In this document: piece after piece, positions 44,801 through 53,878 of the stretch
Layout: every line of letters begins with the position of its first letter
How positions within the stretch are numbered: position 1 is the first letter of the stretch
Assembly (NCBI GenBank): GCA_964386705.1
Contig: CAYLTY010000012.1
Coordinates: 1 to 64,000 of the forward strand
Reading direction: 5' to 3'
Length of the DNA: 64,000 nucleotides
Source of the DNA: AM-0621 sp964386705
Lineage (GTDB): Bacteria > Planctomycetota > Planctomycetia > Planctomycetales > Planctomycetaceae
Position numbers and translations under genes: made by a program
The notes under the pieces: generated by a model
What the model saw: only the letters and a program-made list of their open reading frames with translations
Told to the model about the DNA's origin: nothing
The model's database searches: none

Positions 44801-45337
44801 AAACTCAGCGTGTTCGATGCCCTGTTCGTGAAGAAGTATCGCCCGACCGATGCGTTTGATTGCGATTCCTGGGTCAACGTGCCGATTGCCGGCATCATCG
44901 ACTTCCCGACGGAAGGCAATCGTTACCGCTACAGCAACCTGGGTGGTGCTGATTCGATCGTCATCACCTGGGCCAGCCGCTCGTTCTTCCGCTGGCTGCT
45001 TAGTGGATCGCTGGTGGTGTTCGCGCTGCTGCTGCGACGTATCTCGTGGGAGAACAAGTTGCTGCTGCTGTTGCTGGGTCTCACTGCGGCGTCACTGTTC
45101 GGGATGAGTCATCCAGGCTGGGTCGCTGAGATCGTCGGCGTGGCCCGGCTGGGTATTGCGATTCTGTTGGGTATCTGGATTCTGGATGGTTTGTTCTCGC
45201 TGCGTTTGAACTCGGCGGTCGTCGTGCCGCCTCATCCCGCGACCGAAACGCGCGTCCGACTGGCGACGGGCACGAACGTGCCAGCCGCTGTGCCGCCTCC
45301 GGGCGTGTTCGATGACTTCTCGAAACCGAAGAAATAG
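41819..45337 (+). CDS. Large envelope protein, single ectodomain module plus membrane helices
   Basis: 1172 residues. Signal peptide at about 1-36 (LWCWLMLVALTSGLLSG, then WAQEE). An Ala/Lys/Glu/Pro-rich linker is followed by a long beta-rich exported region of about 980 residues. It begins with a recurring module: IYLPYRSLKEVFEQQGSTVF, AVITEAQYVGRVDKSLLRVN, then VEVPVKFGAAAVGKL. Two to four helices at about 1055-1130 (FFRWLLSGSLVVFALLLRRI, KLLLLLLGLTAASLFGM) anchor the C-terminus. The same module order occurs twice in the next protein, 58 bp downstream in the same direction, so they are probably one operon and arose by duplication. No catalytic motif seen. A structural or adhesive envelope role is inference. 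Confidence 0.85.
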   Translation: MIGNDLSRRNGRCRLWCWLMLVALTSGLLSGSATWAQEEAKPEVKPAEAKPDTPADKAAGKESPIEKLIYLPYRSLKEVFEQQGSTVFMPYAEYLKQFGKPKASEKPAVEAVITEAQYVGRVDKSLLRVNAKLTVKVLGQPWVEVPVKFGAAAVGKLTSNKEGDVLLKGTGNGTYALLFGSPGEHQVELELAAPIQTSPDGRRADFEVPPVAVTTFELAVPEADQTVELTPKMVALPVEAQGKETRVKANLGSTTTISANWHPRTSSKPEMDLLAAVTNLQRVTFRDGLAHTDAWLSYEVLRGEMTEVSIAVPVGQRVLGVTSADAKVRSWKAEPGAKHQTVKVEFLSPATGRVTLEVHTEREFTADPVPVLGKSDDGTILGVHAVQAVRESGQIVVVGSPDLTLSFSQVAGLSRIDDAEVDAKLKQPGAVAFKFYSTNTNLSVVAKSAEPRLVVSGSSYQFEIHDDEIRLHATLPYQVDRAGVFELKFALPDHLLIDEVHCQNAQGQELVREFHIEGENPRVLRVPLTNRTAAADHLRVELRAHLKFEEATEMVELTMPLPEPQGLERETGNVVVSAAESVEVITDSTGVAGAQPLPLNANAAQVAAGLRVASMYSFNRRPVTIPVKTVRKPTRLTATVATSINVKEETTEVVSELKYLVEYAGLDTFRFSVPESVAGDLQIVSLESAPLPSIKQKVKADKAEDGWITWTITLQREITGPYRFRLSYDMKPKELGEGGKPEERAKQSVVQVVRLLGLDGSDAKKREVALSSVTGEIAIDKARVLAIDAEKLDDSVEAIDVRELSLLPKTGAQAYRYFKQPAAVKIEARKYEIQEVVETVVMRGLAEVVTRKDVTAAYRCRYWLKSSERQRLRIDLPKGADVLGVFVDGKQVSPERNTALRPDQEKEEWDSYFINVSRTKPSDEPFSLSVQMQVTVSGPARVPFESNGGALMLRLPQVGGVNAVGVATQQLQTVVWVPERYDIVGEPDKFVSESKLSVFDALFVKKYRPTDAFDCDSWVNVPIAGIIDFPTEGNRYRYSNLGGADSIVITWASRSFFRWLLSGSLVVFALLLRRISWENKLLLLLLGLTAASLFGMSHPGWVAEIVGVARLGIAILLGIWILDGLFSLRLNSAVVVPPHPATETRVRLATGTNVPAAVPPPGVFDDFSKPKK

Positions 45338-45395
45338 GTCGGCAGTCTGACGGCGCGTTCGCGGTTCAAATCATTCACTACAGAGTCATCAAGTC

Positions 45396-48300
45396 ATGTC
45401 CCGGCTCAATCATAAAACCTCAGCAGCATGGTTCAGACTGGCGATCATCGCCTGCCTGAGCTGGTGCTCGTTGAGTCTCTCTGTTGCTCAGGATCGGGCG
45501 GCGGAACTTAAAGCCGCCTTGCAGCGTGAAGCCTTCATCCCGCTGGAAGACCTCGACCTGGTGGTGGCCCGCGATCAGACGGGCGTGCTGCTCAAGCGCG
45601 CGGACTTCGAGGAACTCGTCGCGGCTGCCAAGCAAAACGGTGCCGGGAACAAAAAGACTCCGGGAGCGATCGTGCTGTCGGGGGCAGAGTATCAAGCTCA
45701 GGTTGACGGTGACTTCTTAGTGATTGACGCAACGCTCACCTGGCAGCAGTTCAAAGCTGGGTGGGTGGAACTGCCGCTGCCGTTCGTAAATCTGTCTGTG
45801 CTGGAAGCGACGGTTGATGGTCAGCCCGCGAAGCTCGGTCGCCGCGCCATCACGGAGATGGTGCCCCCGGCACAAATGGAACCGAATCAGAAGGCCGCTG
45901 CTCCTCAACAGCGTCTGCGTAGCGAGATCGTGCTGTTCAGCGACAAGCCGGGACGTGGCGAGCTGAAGCTCAAACTGGCGACTCCTCTCGAGTCGGTTGG
46001 CAGTGATAAATCCGCTCGATTCACTCTGACGAATGCGCCTGCGTCGACGTTGAACGTCGCGGTCTCGGCAGGACGTCACCTGCGAGTTTATGGTCGGCAG
46101 CTCGAGCGTCCGGCAGCGAATGATCAGCCCGCGACCTATCGGTTGCCGGTCGGCGGAAGCGGGGCGCTGTTGCTGCTGTTCACGTCGGATCGCAGTCAGC
46201 AGGCGACGGATTCGTTGACGTTCGCGACGACGGGATACGGAGTGCAGGTCGCTCCCGGTGAGGTCACCTGGAAGGCGGTCACGAAGCTGCAGGTGTATGG
46301 CACTCCGCTGACGAAACTGGTCTGCACGGTGCCGCGTTCGCTGGAGATCACGGACGTTTCGGCAACGGGTCTGGAAGCGTGGGAACTGGCAGATAATCCG
46401 GCGGACGCTCAGACAACGTTGATCACACTGAGCTTCCGGCAGCCGATTGATACCGAACGCGAGATCCTCTTCACCGGCGTGATGGCGGCACCGGTCGCTC
46501 AGAGCTGGACCGTTCCGCAACTAACGATCCGGCAGGTGACCTCGCACATTGGCCGCATTGTCGTGAAGCATGGTGCGGGCGTGCGAGTGCGAGTGCTGGA
46601 AGCCAACGGCGTGCGATCCGCGAAGTCGGATAGCAAGGAAGCGGGCACGCTGACTTACGACGTCTGGCGCGAAGCATTCCGGCTGGCGTTTGAAACGCAA
46701 ACGCATCAGCGCGAGGTGCTGGCGCAGGTCAAGACGACGCTGCAACTGACGCAATCGGGCGTGAAGCTTAATGGAGCCGTGAGTCTGGCAACTCTGTTCG
46801 CGCCGCTGTTCGAAGTGGAGCTGGGGCTGTCGAACGAATGGACGATTGAGCAAATTCTGGTCGGTAATCAGGAAGTCGACTGGCAGGTCATTGATAAAGA
46901 CGATGGCACGCGCGAATACCGCATCAAGCTGAAGCAGCCGTTGAAGCCGGGCGAGGGGTTGGGGTTGGCCATCACAGCGGATCGTCAAACCGAAAACTGG
47001 CCGGTGGAAGCTGAGCCCGTCGACTTCGCTTTGCCAAGTTTCCTGGTGCCGCAGGCCGCGGCCGTGGAAGGCACGCTGGTGGTCTCGGCGGAAGATGATC
47101 TGGATCTGGTCGTCGAAGACATGGAAGGCCTGGACCCGACTTCGACTGGTACTCCGGGCGAGCGCCTGGCCTTTGCATTCGAAGACACGGCCTATCGAGG
47201 GCAGCTCAAGACGACGCGCAAGGCGACGCGCGTGTCGGCTCAGACGATGACCTTCGCGCGGCTGGATCGCGAAGTGTTTGCGGCTCATCTGGAAGCCGGA
47301 CTGGAAATCACCGGCGGCGGTCTGCGTGAGATTGAAGTCTCGCTGCCGGAGTCCGCAGGCAGCGACTTGCGCTTCTCCGCGTTTGATACCCCGGCACGCA
47401 TTATCGAGCAGGTGGCGGCTGATCCTGTGGAGAGCAAGCGGCTGTGGAAGCTGCGGTTCGATCGTCGCGTGAGCGGCAACCTGCGACTGGTCGTGGATGT
47501 GACGTTGAACCGCGGTGCGGAAACTCAATACGTCACGCCGGTGCTGGCCGTTCCAGTCGCTGAGCGGACCAGTGGCTACATCGCCATCGAAGGCGCGACG
47601 GATCATCAACTGGGTATCACCGCGATTGATGCACAGCGCAAGACACTGAGCGAGATCGACCCGATCGATCTGCCGATCTCCGAGTACGTGCCGCAGCAAC
47701 GCATTGTCGCCGCGTACCGCTTTACGGCTCCGGGTTATGCGGTGACGTTGACTGAAGAACGCTTCGATCGCATCGCCGTGCCGACATCGGTCTGCTACCG
47801 CGCGGAACTGGAATCCGTGCTGAGTCGCACGGGCGAAGTGCAGCATCGCGCGTCGTTTGAGATCGTCGCGGTCGGGGCTCAGGCGTTGAGGCTCAAGGAT
47901 TCCAAGCGGCAGCTCTGGGCCGTGCTCGTCGATGGGCAACCTGTCGAAGTGCGGCTCAACAAAGTGGACGGACAAACTTCCTATTTGCTGCCGCTACCTC
48001 AAGGTGGAGCCGCCGATGCCCAGCGCGATGTGAAGCTCTTCTATCGCAGCTATGTGCAGCCTCTGAAGACAACCGAACGACTGCAGGCCTTCGTTCCTGA
48101 ACTATCCGTCGTGCAGAGCGACGGCGCTGAACAGCCATTGGCGATCCTTAGTCAGAACTGGCGCGTGCACTATCCATCCGAGACCCTGCTGACCAGCAGC
48201 GCTGGGGCGTTCGAACCCGTCGATGACCTGGACACGTCCAGCGTGCTGGGCGAACTTCGCCGCAGCTTTCAGGACGTGAGATTGCAGGATCTACATTTGC

Positions 48301-51300
48301 ACGGCATGGCAGTGCTGACCACATTCGTCGTCGTCGTTCTGGGGACCGTGCTGCTTAAAAAGTTCGGCATCGCAAAGTTCGGTTGCGGAGTCGCCGTCTT
48401 GGGCGCGTTGGTGACGTTTGCCTTCTTACTGCTGGTAGGCGGTCCGGGCGGGATGGCGACTCGCCGTGACTACTCTTACAAGACATCCGCCGCGCCAACG
48501 TCTCAGTTCTCACCGAGCAGAGACCGGTGGAGCCGAAACGGAACAACGCTCGGCTTGGCACCCCAGGATGGGCGTGAAGTGACGGCGGAATCCGCCCCAA
48601 TGGCTGCCGAGGGCTTGCCCGCTCCGACCGTGATGCCCCCCCAAATGGCGCCACAAGCCGCACCGGCGGAAGAGCCGCAAGACGCTGCGCCGGGGATGAA
48701 GGATCCGGCAAAGCCTCAAAATGACTCACTCCTGTCACGTCAGACGGAAATGAAGGGGGAACAACCCGAGCGAGCCGCTGCACTTCAAGAGCTGCGAAAA
48801 GCTGAAGCGGAGGCCGCGATGGCGGGAGCACTGGGTGTTGTGCCACCACCTATTGCTTCGGGCAAAGGCGGGCTGTTGTCGCTGTCGCTCGCGCTGGAGA
48901 TTCCTCAGGGATCTCAATCGAAGCAGTTTCATTACGCGGGCAATCGTGACGCTTCGCAGGGTATCGGTTTGGACGTGCAATGGCAGGACGTCGCGGGTGG
49001 TGATGCCAGTCGACTGGCTCTGGTCTCGGCGATCGCGCTGCTGTCGTGGTTGATGATTCGGATCTCGCGCCGCTGGCGTGGAATCATTGCAGCCCTCGGC
49101 GTCACAGTGCCACTGGGGCTGGTGTCTGTTGCTCCGGCTCACTGGCATCCGATTCTGGATGGCGTCTTCCTGGGATCGCTGGTCGCTCTGACGTTGTGGG
49201 CGATGCGCGGTTTCATCCGCAAGGTGCGCACGCTGGGCGACATCGTCACGGTGTCGGATATCAACGGCGTGGCTCGTTCGACTCCGGCCCTGCTGCTGGC
49301 GGCGACTCTGTGCTGGCAGGGATTGTGCGGCCACGTGCTGGCTCAACCCAAGCCCAACGCGAACCCGAACGCGCCGATGACGGCTGCTCCCGCAGCGGCG
49401 GCGCCCGCTCCGGCCACGCGGAGCATCGTCTTCCCCTACACCGACCCGAAGCACCCGCTGCAGGCCGAACAGGTTCTGCTGTCGCGTGAGCTGTTTGTGG
49501 AGCTGTGGAATCAGGCTCACCCGGCGGACCGCATTACGCCGCCCACCGGTCTGGGCGGATTGGCTTCGGCCGTGCGCTATGACGGCGAGATCACGCAGAA
49601 CAAAGGCGCGGATGGCTCATCCTCCATCGCCAACGTGACGGCAACCGTCATCGCTCACAGCTTCAGCGATGAGCAGGTCGTGGTGTCACTGCCGATCGGA
49701 GCGATCGCCATCAACTCCGCGAAGCTCGACGGCGAACCTGCCACGCTGCGCGTCCGCAAGCAGGGCAAGCAAACGCTGCTGGACATCGTGCTGGCCAAAG
49801 CCGGCACTCATCGGCTGGAACTCAGCTTCGCGGTGCCTGCTCAACAGGACGGCGGCGTTGGCCAGTTCACACTGCCGCTGCTGCCGATCGCGGCGGGGGA
49901 AGTCGTCTTCAAGCTGCCTCAGAAGGATCTCGTCGCGCGGGTGAATGGTTCCACAAGTGCCTATCGCCGCCTGGAGAAAGACGGCGCGGCCTACATCGCT
50001 GTGCCCGTGAGTGATACTCCCTCGCTGACCGTGGCTTGGCGACCGCCGCAAGAGCAAGCCGCGGTCGGCGCGATCGTGAACGTCGATTCGCAAACGTCGG
50101 TCGTAGTGGACGACACTGGCCTCAAGCACCTTTCGAAGATGCGATTCGTCGTCCCGCAAGGTTCGCTGGCCGATGTCGCGTTCGACCTGCCCAAGACGCT
50201 GCTGGTACGAAAGGTTTCCGGAGCTTACCTCGCCGGTTGGGAACTGAAGGACGCGGAAGGCAATGCCGCCGGACGTCGGTTGCGAGTCTTCTTCAACCCG
50301 CCCATCAAGGACGTGGCCGAACTGAACTTTGAACTGTTTCAGGAAGTACGCGTCGGCGATGAACCCGCGGCCGTGACGCTGACAACTCTGCAGCCGTTGG
50401 ACATCACTCGCGAGAACGGTCTGGTGGTCCTGCACTCGGGCGAAGATTTCTCGTTCCGTGCGCAGCAGGTGACCGGTGCCAGACAGGTGGATGTCAGCAC
50501 GTCGCGCTATCCCGGGATTGCCGAGCCCGCCCGCCTGGGGTTTGCTTACACATCGCGACCGATGAACCTCAACGTGCAAGTCGTGCGTCAGGCCGCGGAA
50601 GCGATTGCGAAGACTCAACACGTGATGAAGGTCGGTCGGCGACGCGTGCAAGTAGCGACTCGGATGGACCTGGATCTGCGCCGCGTGGCGCGGCCGAGCT
50701 TGTCCATCAAGCTGTCGGACGTCTATCGCCTGAACGACGTCAACGCGACGTCGATGTCGGACTGGTACGTCACGCCAAGTGATGGCACCAATCCGCGCAC
50801 CCTGACCATCGAGTTCAAGCAGCCGATCAGCGGCAACGTGCAGGTCGTGCTGCAGGGCTACACCTTGAAGGGGCCGCAAGACCTCGTCGCGGAGATGCTC
50901 TTTCCTCAACCGCTGGAAGTGAGCAAGCAGACGACGTCCGTCGGAGTGTGGTTCGACGCGGGTTACAACGCGACGCCCACCAGCACCACCGGCTGGAAGA
51001 CGATTGGCTCGAACCAGTTGTCCGCTGAGATGCAGGCCAAGCAGCCCACGCCTGCTCCGTTCGCGTTCAGCACCGATGCGACCGACGTGCCCATGCTGGG
51101 CTTTGACATCGTCAGCGCGCAGCCACGGCTGTCGGCAGATGCGGTGGTGATTGCGTCTGTCACCGATACGTCACTGGACTACTCCATCGCCATGAAGTGG
51201 AAAATCGTCGGAGCCTCGGCGGACACGTTCATGTTCACGACTCCAGCCAGCCTGAAGGATCGACTGGTCGTGAAAGGCGCCGGCATTCGCGACGTCACCA

Positions 51301-53810
51301 GCACTGCCGTGGGCGACCGCTTGCGTTGGACCGTCACCCTGTGGGACGCCATCGCAGATGAGTACTTCGCGTTGGCCACCGCGACTTTGCCGCCCCAGAC
51401 GAAAAAATTTGAAGTGCCGGATGTCCGCTTCGAAGCGGAAACCTTCGACGACACCGGCAGCCCGACGGGCTTCGCGGAACTCGACCCGCAACGCCTCTAT
51501 GCGATGCTGGTCAACCTGTCGGACTACCAGTTGCGTCCGCTGCATGACGAGTCCGTGGAAACGGTCGACATCCAAGACATTCCGCTCGTGGTGCAGAAGG
51601 ATCTCGCCAATCAGGCGGCTGAGATTCTGCGCATTCGCGATCGAGCCAAGCTGCCCGCCTGGGAACCTCGCAAGCTCGATCAACAAGCCGGGGCCCCCGC
51701 ATCGGTGAACCTCGCTGACCTGACGTTCGTACTCGCCGCCGACGGCACGTGGCGCGGCCAGGCGGTCTACACGCTCCGCAATCGACGTCGACAGTTCCTG
51801 GCTGTGCATCTGCCAGACAGTGCGCGGCTGCTGTCTGTCTTCGTGAAGGACCTGCCCGCAAGGACAGTCGCCAGCAAGGTCGGCGAAAAGCCCGTGCAGC
51901 TCATTCCGCTGCCGAAGTCGAATGAGTCCGACCTGTCGTTCCAGGTGAAGCTGGTCTACACCGGCGAACTCACCAGCCCGCCGCCGCGCGGAGTCTTCCC
52001 GCTGACCAGCGAACTTGATGTTCCGGCTCCGGATGTGATCTCTCAACAAGAGAGCGCCACACTCGGCATTCCCGTCGCCCGCACGCTGTGGCACGTGTAC
52101 TTGCCGAAAGGCACGGAAGCCGAACTGATCGAGAACTCGGCCCGGTCCAATGTCTCGGTCGTGCTGACCGACGAAGCTCAAGCCATCCTCGGCCGCAGCC
52201 TGCTGCAGGATGCCGAGCAGATGCTGACCGTGCTCGACTTGTCGAGCTCCATGGAAAACGCGCAGCGTTCGCAGAACAAGAACAACCTGAAGCAGATGGG
52301 TATGGCCATCCAGAACTTCAAGGAACTCGAGAAGAATTTGAGCCAGTATCAGTCCTACAACGCTCAACCGAATGCTGCCGATGGTGAAAACACCGCCCAG
52401 CGTGAATTCGCCACCGAGAACTATCGACTGCAGCAAAAGCTCAGCAAGAACCGGGCTCAACTCGACGCGCTGGAGCAGCAGACAGTTCAGCAACGAGTTG
52501 CGGAAATCCAGGCATTCCAAAGTGGCGTGAACCCCCAATCGCTGCTCAACGGGCAGCTCGACAACAGCCGCACGGTGCTGGACTACAACAACGACAACCT
52601 GTTCCTCGGTAACAGCGCCAACGGCTTGCAGCAATTCGGACTGGCGGTTTCCGAAGACGTCAACCGCAACGGCCGGCTGGATGCTGGTGAGGACATCAAC
52701 GGCAACGGCGTGCTGGACGCGATACTGGCTCCCAACGCGACCAATGCGCCAATCACTGACGGTACCAGCAACACGCTGCGGTTTGATCTGGAAATCAAAG
52801 ATGCCCCTCAAGCCACGCCGCCGCAGTCACCGGATGAAACCAAATCCATGGGTAAGCCCGTAGCCATGAAAGGTGACGGACAAAAAGACGGTAAACCTGG
52901 CGATGGACCACAGCCCTCGGGTGAGAACAACGAACTGCGCCGCAACACCCGGTCGCAGTTACGAACTCTGAATACGGAACTTGATAATCAGCAGCAAGCC
53001 GCTCAGCAGCCGATGGCGCAGCCGCAAGTCTCCCCCAACGCGCCGCCGCAACAGCAAAAGGACGATGGGACCTGGCAAACACTGAACCAAGTCGAGAGAA
53101 ACGTTGACCCGCTAGCCGATGAGCGCGGATTCAAGTTCTCCAATGATTGGGCTGACAAATCCCGCAACCGTCGTTCGTCGATCAAGAGTGGAGGTGGCAC
53201 CAGGTTGGCCGACGACAAGGCCCGCGCGGGTTCGGGACCGGGCGGACCCAACTTCCAGCCCAACGCCAATCAGCCCGGTGGTGTCGGTGGTTTCGTACCC
53301 CCAAGGGGGGAAGTTAACGTGGAGGTCATGGATCAGACTGGCATGCTGATTATCAAAGGCAACCAGGCGGACGTTGACGCTGTCGCAGCAATCGCCCAAC
53401 AAATTGAAGATCTGCGCAATCCACCGGCCTGGACTCAGGTGGGCGGATTGAGCTTGCCCATCACGTTGCCGACGACCGACAACAAGCTGTCGTTCTCCAA
53501 GGTGGGTGGAGCCCCGAAGCTGGCGCTCAAGCTGCAGTCGAACAAGGTCTTCAAGACGGGCTTTGAACTGCTGTGGACCGTGGTCTGGCTGGTCGTCGGT
53601 TTAACGTTCACTCTGATGCTGCTGAAGACTCGCCCCGGTGCCTCGCTGCAGAAGCCCATCGCCTGGCTGCTGGTCGGCGTTGGCCTGACGTCGTTCTTCA
53701 TCCTGCCCATGCCCGGACAGGGCTTCGGTTTCCTGGCCTTCGTCGTCGGCCTCCTGATGCTCGCCGCTCGTTCCTTGCGTAAGGCCGCAGCGAAGGAATC
53801 ACCAGCCTGA
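45396..53810 (+). CDS. Giant mosaic envelope protein with two ectodomain modules
   Basis: 2804 residues in one open frame with even codon usage. Order: signal peptide (1-31); ectodomain module 1 (about 45-960, starting FIPLEDLDLVVARDQTGVLL); helices at about 970-1017; Pro/Ala/Gln-rich linker; helices at about 1203-1275; an internal signal-like helix at about 1295-1318 (TPALLLAATLCWQGLCGHVL); module 2 (about 1344-2275, starting IVFPYTDPKHPLQAEQVLLS). Then comes a DUF1559-like fragment (NKNNLKQMGMAIQNF at about 2295 and ITDGTSNTL at about 2453) with a dockerin-like loop (DVNRNGRLDAGEDINGNG) between them. A Gln/Pro-rich linker, a secretin-N-like strand-helix unit (VEVMDQTGMLIIKGNQADVD, about 2642-2675) and C-terminal helices (2720-2795) follow. 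It looks like a fusion of two paralogues of the preceding gene with added domains. Confidence 0.85.
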   Translation: MSRLNHKTSAAWFRLAIIACLSWCSLSLSVAQDRAAELKAALQREAFIPLEDLDLVVARDQTGVLLKRADFEELVAAAKQNGAGNKKTPGAIVLSGAEYQAQVDGDFLVIDATLTWQQFKAGWVELPLPFVNLSVLEATVDGQPAKLGRRAITEMVPPAQMEPNQKAAAPQQRLRSEIVLFSDKPGRGELKLKLATPLESVGSDKSARFTLTNAPASTLNVAVSAGRHLRVYGRQLERPAANDQPATYRLPVGGSGALLLLFTSDRSQQATDSLTFATTGYGVQVAPGEVTWKAVTKLQVYGTPLTKLVCTVPRSLEITDVSATGLEAWELADNPADAQTTLITLSFRQPIDTEREILFTGVMAAPVAQSWTVPQLTIRQVTSHIGRIVVKHGAGVRVRVLEANGVRSAKSDSKEAGTLTYDVWREAFRLAFETQTHQREVLAQVKTTLQLTQSGVKLNGAVSLATLFAPLFEVELGLSNEWTIEQILVGNQEVDWQVIDKDDGTREYRIKLKQPLKPGEGLGLAITADRQTENWPVEAEPVDFALPSFLVPQAAAVEGTLVVSAEDDLDLVVEDMEGLDPTSTGTPGERLAFAFEDTAYRGQLKTTRKATRVSAQTMTFARLDREVFAAHLEAGLEITGGGLREIEVSLPESAGSDLRFSAFDTPARIIEQVAADPVESKRLWKLRFDRRVSGNLRLVVDVTLNRGAETQYVTPVLAVPVAERTSGYIAIEGATDHQLGITAIDAQRKTLSEIDPIDLPISEYVPQQRIVAAYRFTAPGYAVTLTEERFDRIAVPTSVCYRAELESVLSRTGEVQHRASFEIVAVGAQALRLKDSKRQLWAVLVDGQPVEVRLNKVDGQTSYLLPLPQGGAADAQRDVKLFYRSYVQPLKTTERLQAFVPELSVVQSDGAEQPLAILSQNWRVHYPSETLLTSSAGAFEPVDDLDTSSVLGELRRSFQDVRLQDLHLHGMAVLTTFVVVVLGTVLLKKFGIAKFGCGVAVLGALVTFAFLLLVGGPGGMATRRDYSYKTSAAPTSQFSPSRDRWSRNGTTLGLAPQDGREVTAESAPMAAEGLPAPTVMPPQMAPQAAPAEEPQDAAPGMKDPAKPQNDSLLSRQTEMKGEQPERAAALQELRKAEAEAAMAGALGVVPPPIASGKGGLLSLSLALEIPQGSQSKQFHYAGNRDASQGIGLDVQWQDVAGGDASRLALVSAIALLSWLMIRISRRWRGIIAALGVTVPLGLVSVAPAHWHPILDGVFLGSLVALTLWAMRGFIRKVRTLGDIVTVSDINGVARSTPALLLAATLCWQGLCGHVLAQPKPNANPNAPMTAAPAAAAPAPATRSIVFPYTDPKHPLQAEQVLLSRELFVELWNQAHPADRITPPTGLGGLASAVRYDGEITQNKGADGSSSIANVTATVIAHSFSDEQVVVSLPIGAIAINSAKLDGEPATLRVRKQGKQTLLDIVLAKAGTHRLELSFAVPAQQDGGVGQFTLPLLPIAAGEVVFKLPQKDLVARVNGSTSAYRRLEKDGAAYIAVPVSDTPSLTVAWRPPQEQAAVGAIVNVDSQTSVVVDDTGLKHLSKMRFVVPQGSLADVAFDLPKTLLVRKVSGAYLAGWELKDAEGNAAGRRLRVFFNPPIKDVAELNFELFQEVRVGDEPAAVTLTTLQPLDITRENGLVVLHSGEDFSFRAQQVTGARQVDVSTSRYPGIAEPARLGFAYTSRPMNLNVQVVRQAAEAIAKTQHVMKVGRRRVQVATRMDLDLRRVARPSLSIKLSDVYRLNDVNATSMSDWYVTPSDGTNPRTLTIEFKQPISGNVQVVLQGYTLKGPQDLVAEMLFPQPLEVSKQTTSVGVWFDAGYNATPTSTTGWKTIGSNQLSAEMQAKQPTPAPFAFSTDATDVPMLGFDIVSAQPRLSADAVVIASVTDTSLDYSIAMKWKIVGASADTFMFTTPASLKDRLVVKGAGIRDVTSTAVGDRLRWTVTLWDAIADEYFALATATLPPQTKKFEVPDVRFEAETFDDTGSPTGFAELDPQRLYAMLVNLSDYQLRPLHDESVETVDIQDIPLVVQKDLANQAAEILRIRDRAKLPAWEPRKLDQQAGAPASVNLADLTFVLAADGTWRGQAVYTLRNRRRQFLAVHLPDSARLLSVFVKDLPARTVASKVGEKPVQLIPLPKSNESDLSFQVKLVYTGELTSPPPRGVFPLTSELDVPAPDVISQQESATLGIPVARTLWHVYLPKGTEAELIENSARSNVSVVLTDEAQAILGRSLLQDAEQMLTVLDLSSSMENAQRSQNKNNLKQMGMAIQNFKELEKNLSQYQSYNAQPNAADGENTAQREFATENYRLQQKLSKNRAQLDALEQQTVQQRVAEIQAFQSGVNPQSLLNGQLDNSRTVLDYNNDNLFLGNSANGLQQFGLAVSEDVNRNGRLDAGEDINGNGVLDAILAPNATNAPITDGTSNTLRFDLEIKDAPQATPPQSPDETKSMGKPVAMKGDGQKDGKPGDGPQPSGENNELRRNTRSQLRTLNTELDNQQQAAQQPMAQPQVSPNAPPQQQKDDGTWQTLNQVERNVDPLADERGFKFSNDWADKSRNRRSSIKSGGGTRLADDKARAGSGPGGPNFQPNANQPGGVGGFVPPRGEVNVEVMDQTGMLIIKGNQADVDAVAAIAQQIEDLRNPPAWTQVGGLSLPITLPTTDNKLSFSKVGGAPKLALKLQSNKVFKTGFELLWTVVWLVVGLTFTLMLLKTRPGASLQKPIAWLLVGVGLTSFFILPMPGQGFGFLAFVVGLLMLAARSLRKAAAKESPA

Positions 53811-53878
53811 GCGGACGCTTGAATTCACGGTCCGTAACGGCTGACTTCGTGGAGTATTCCGGGTTCCCTGGCTGAGCT

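Noticed and set aside
46521..47975. Long 484-codon minus-strand frame opposite the giant protein
   Set aside because: Same reason: composition typical of antisense frames, no start signal, and the plus-strand module sequence is conserved between paralogues.
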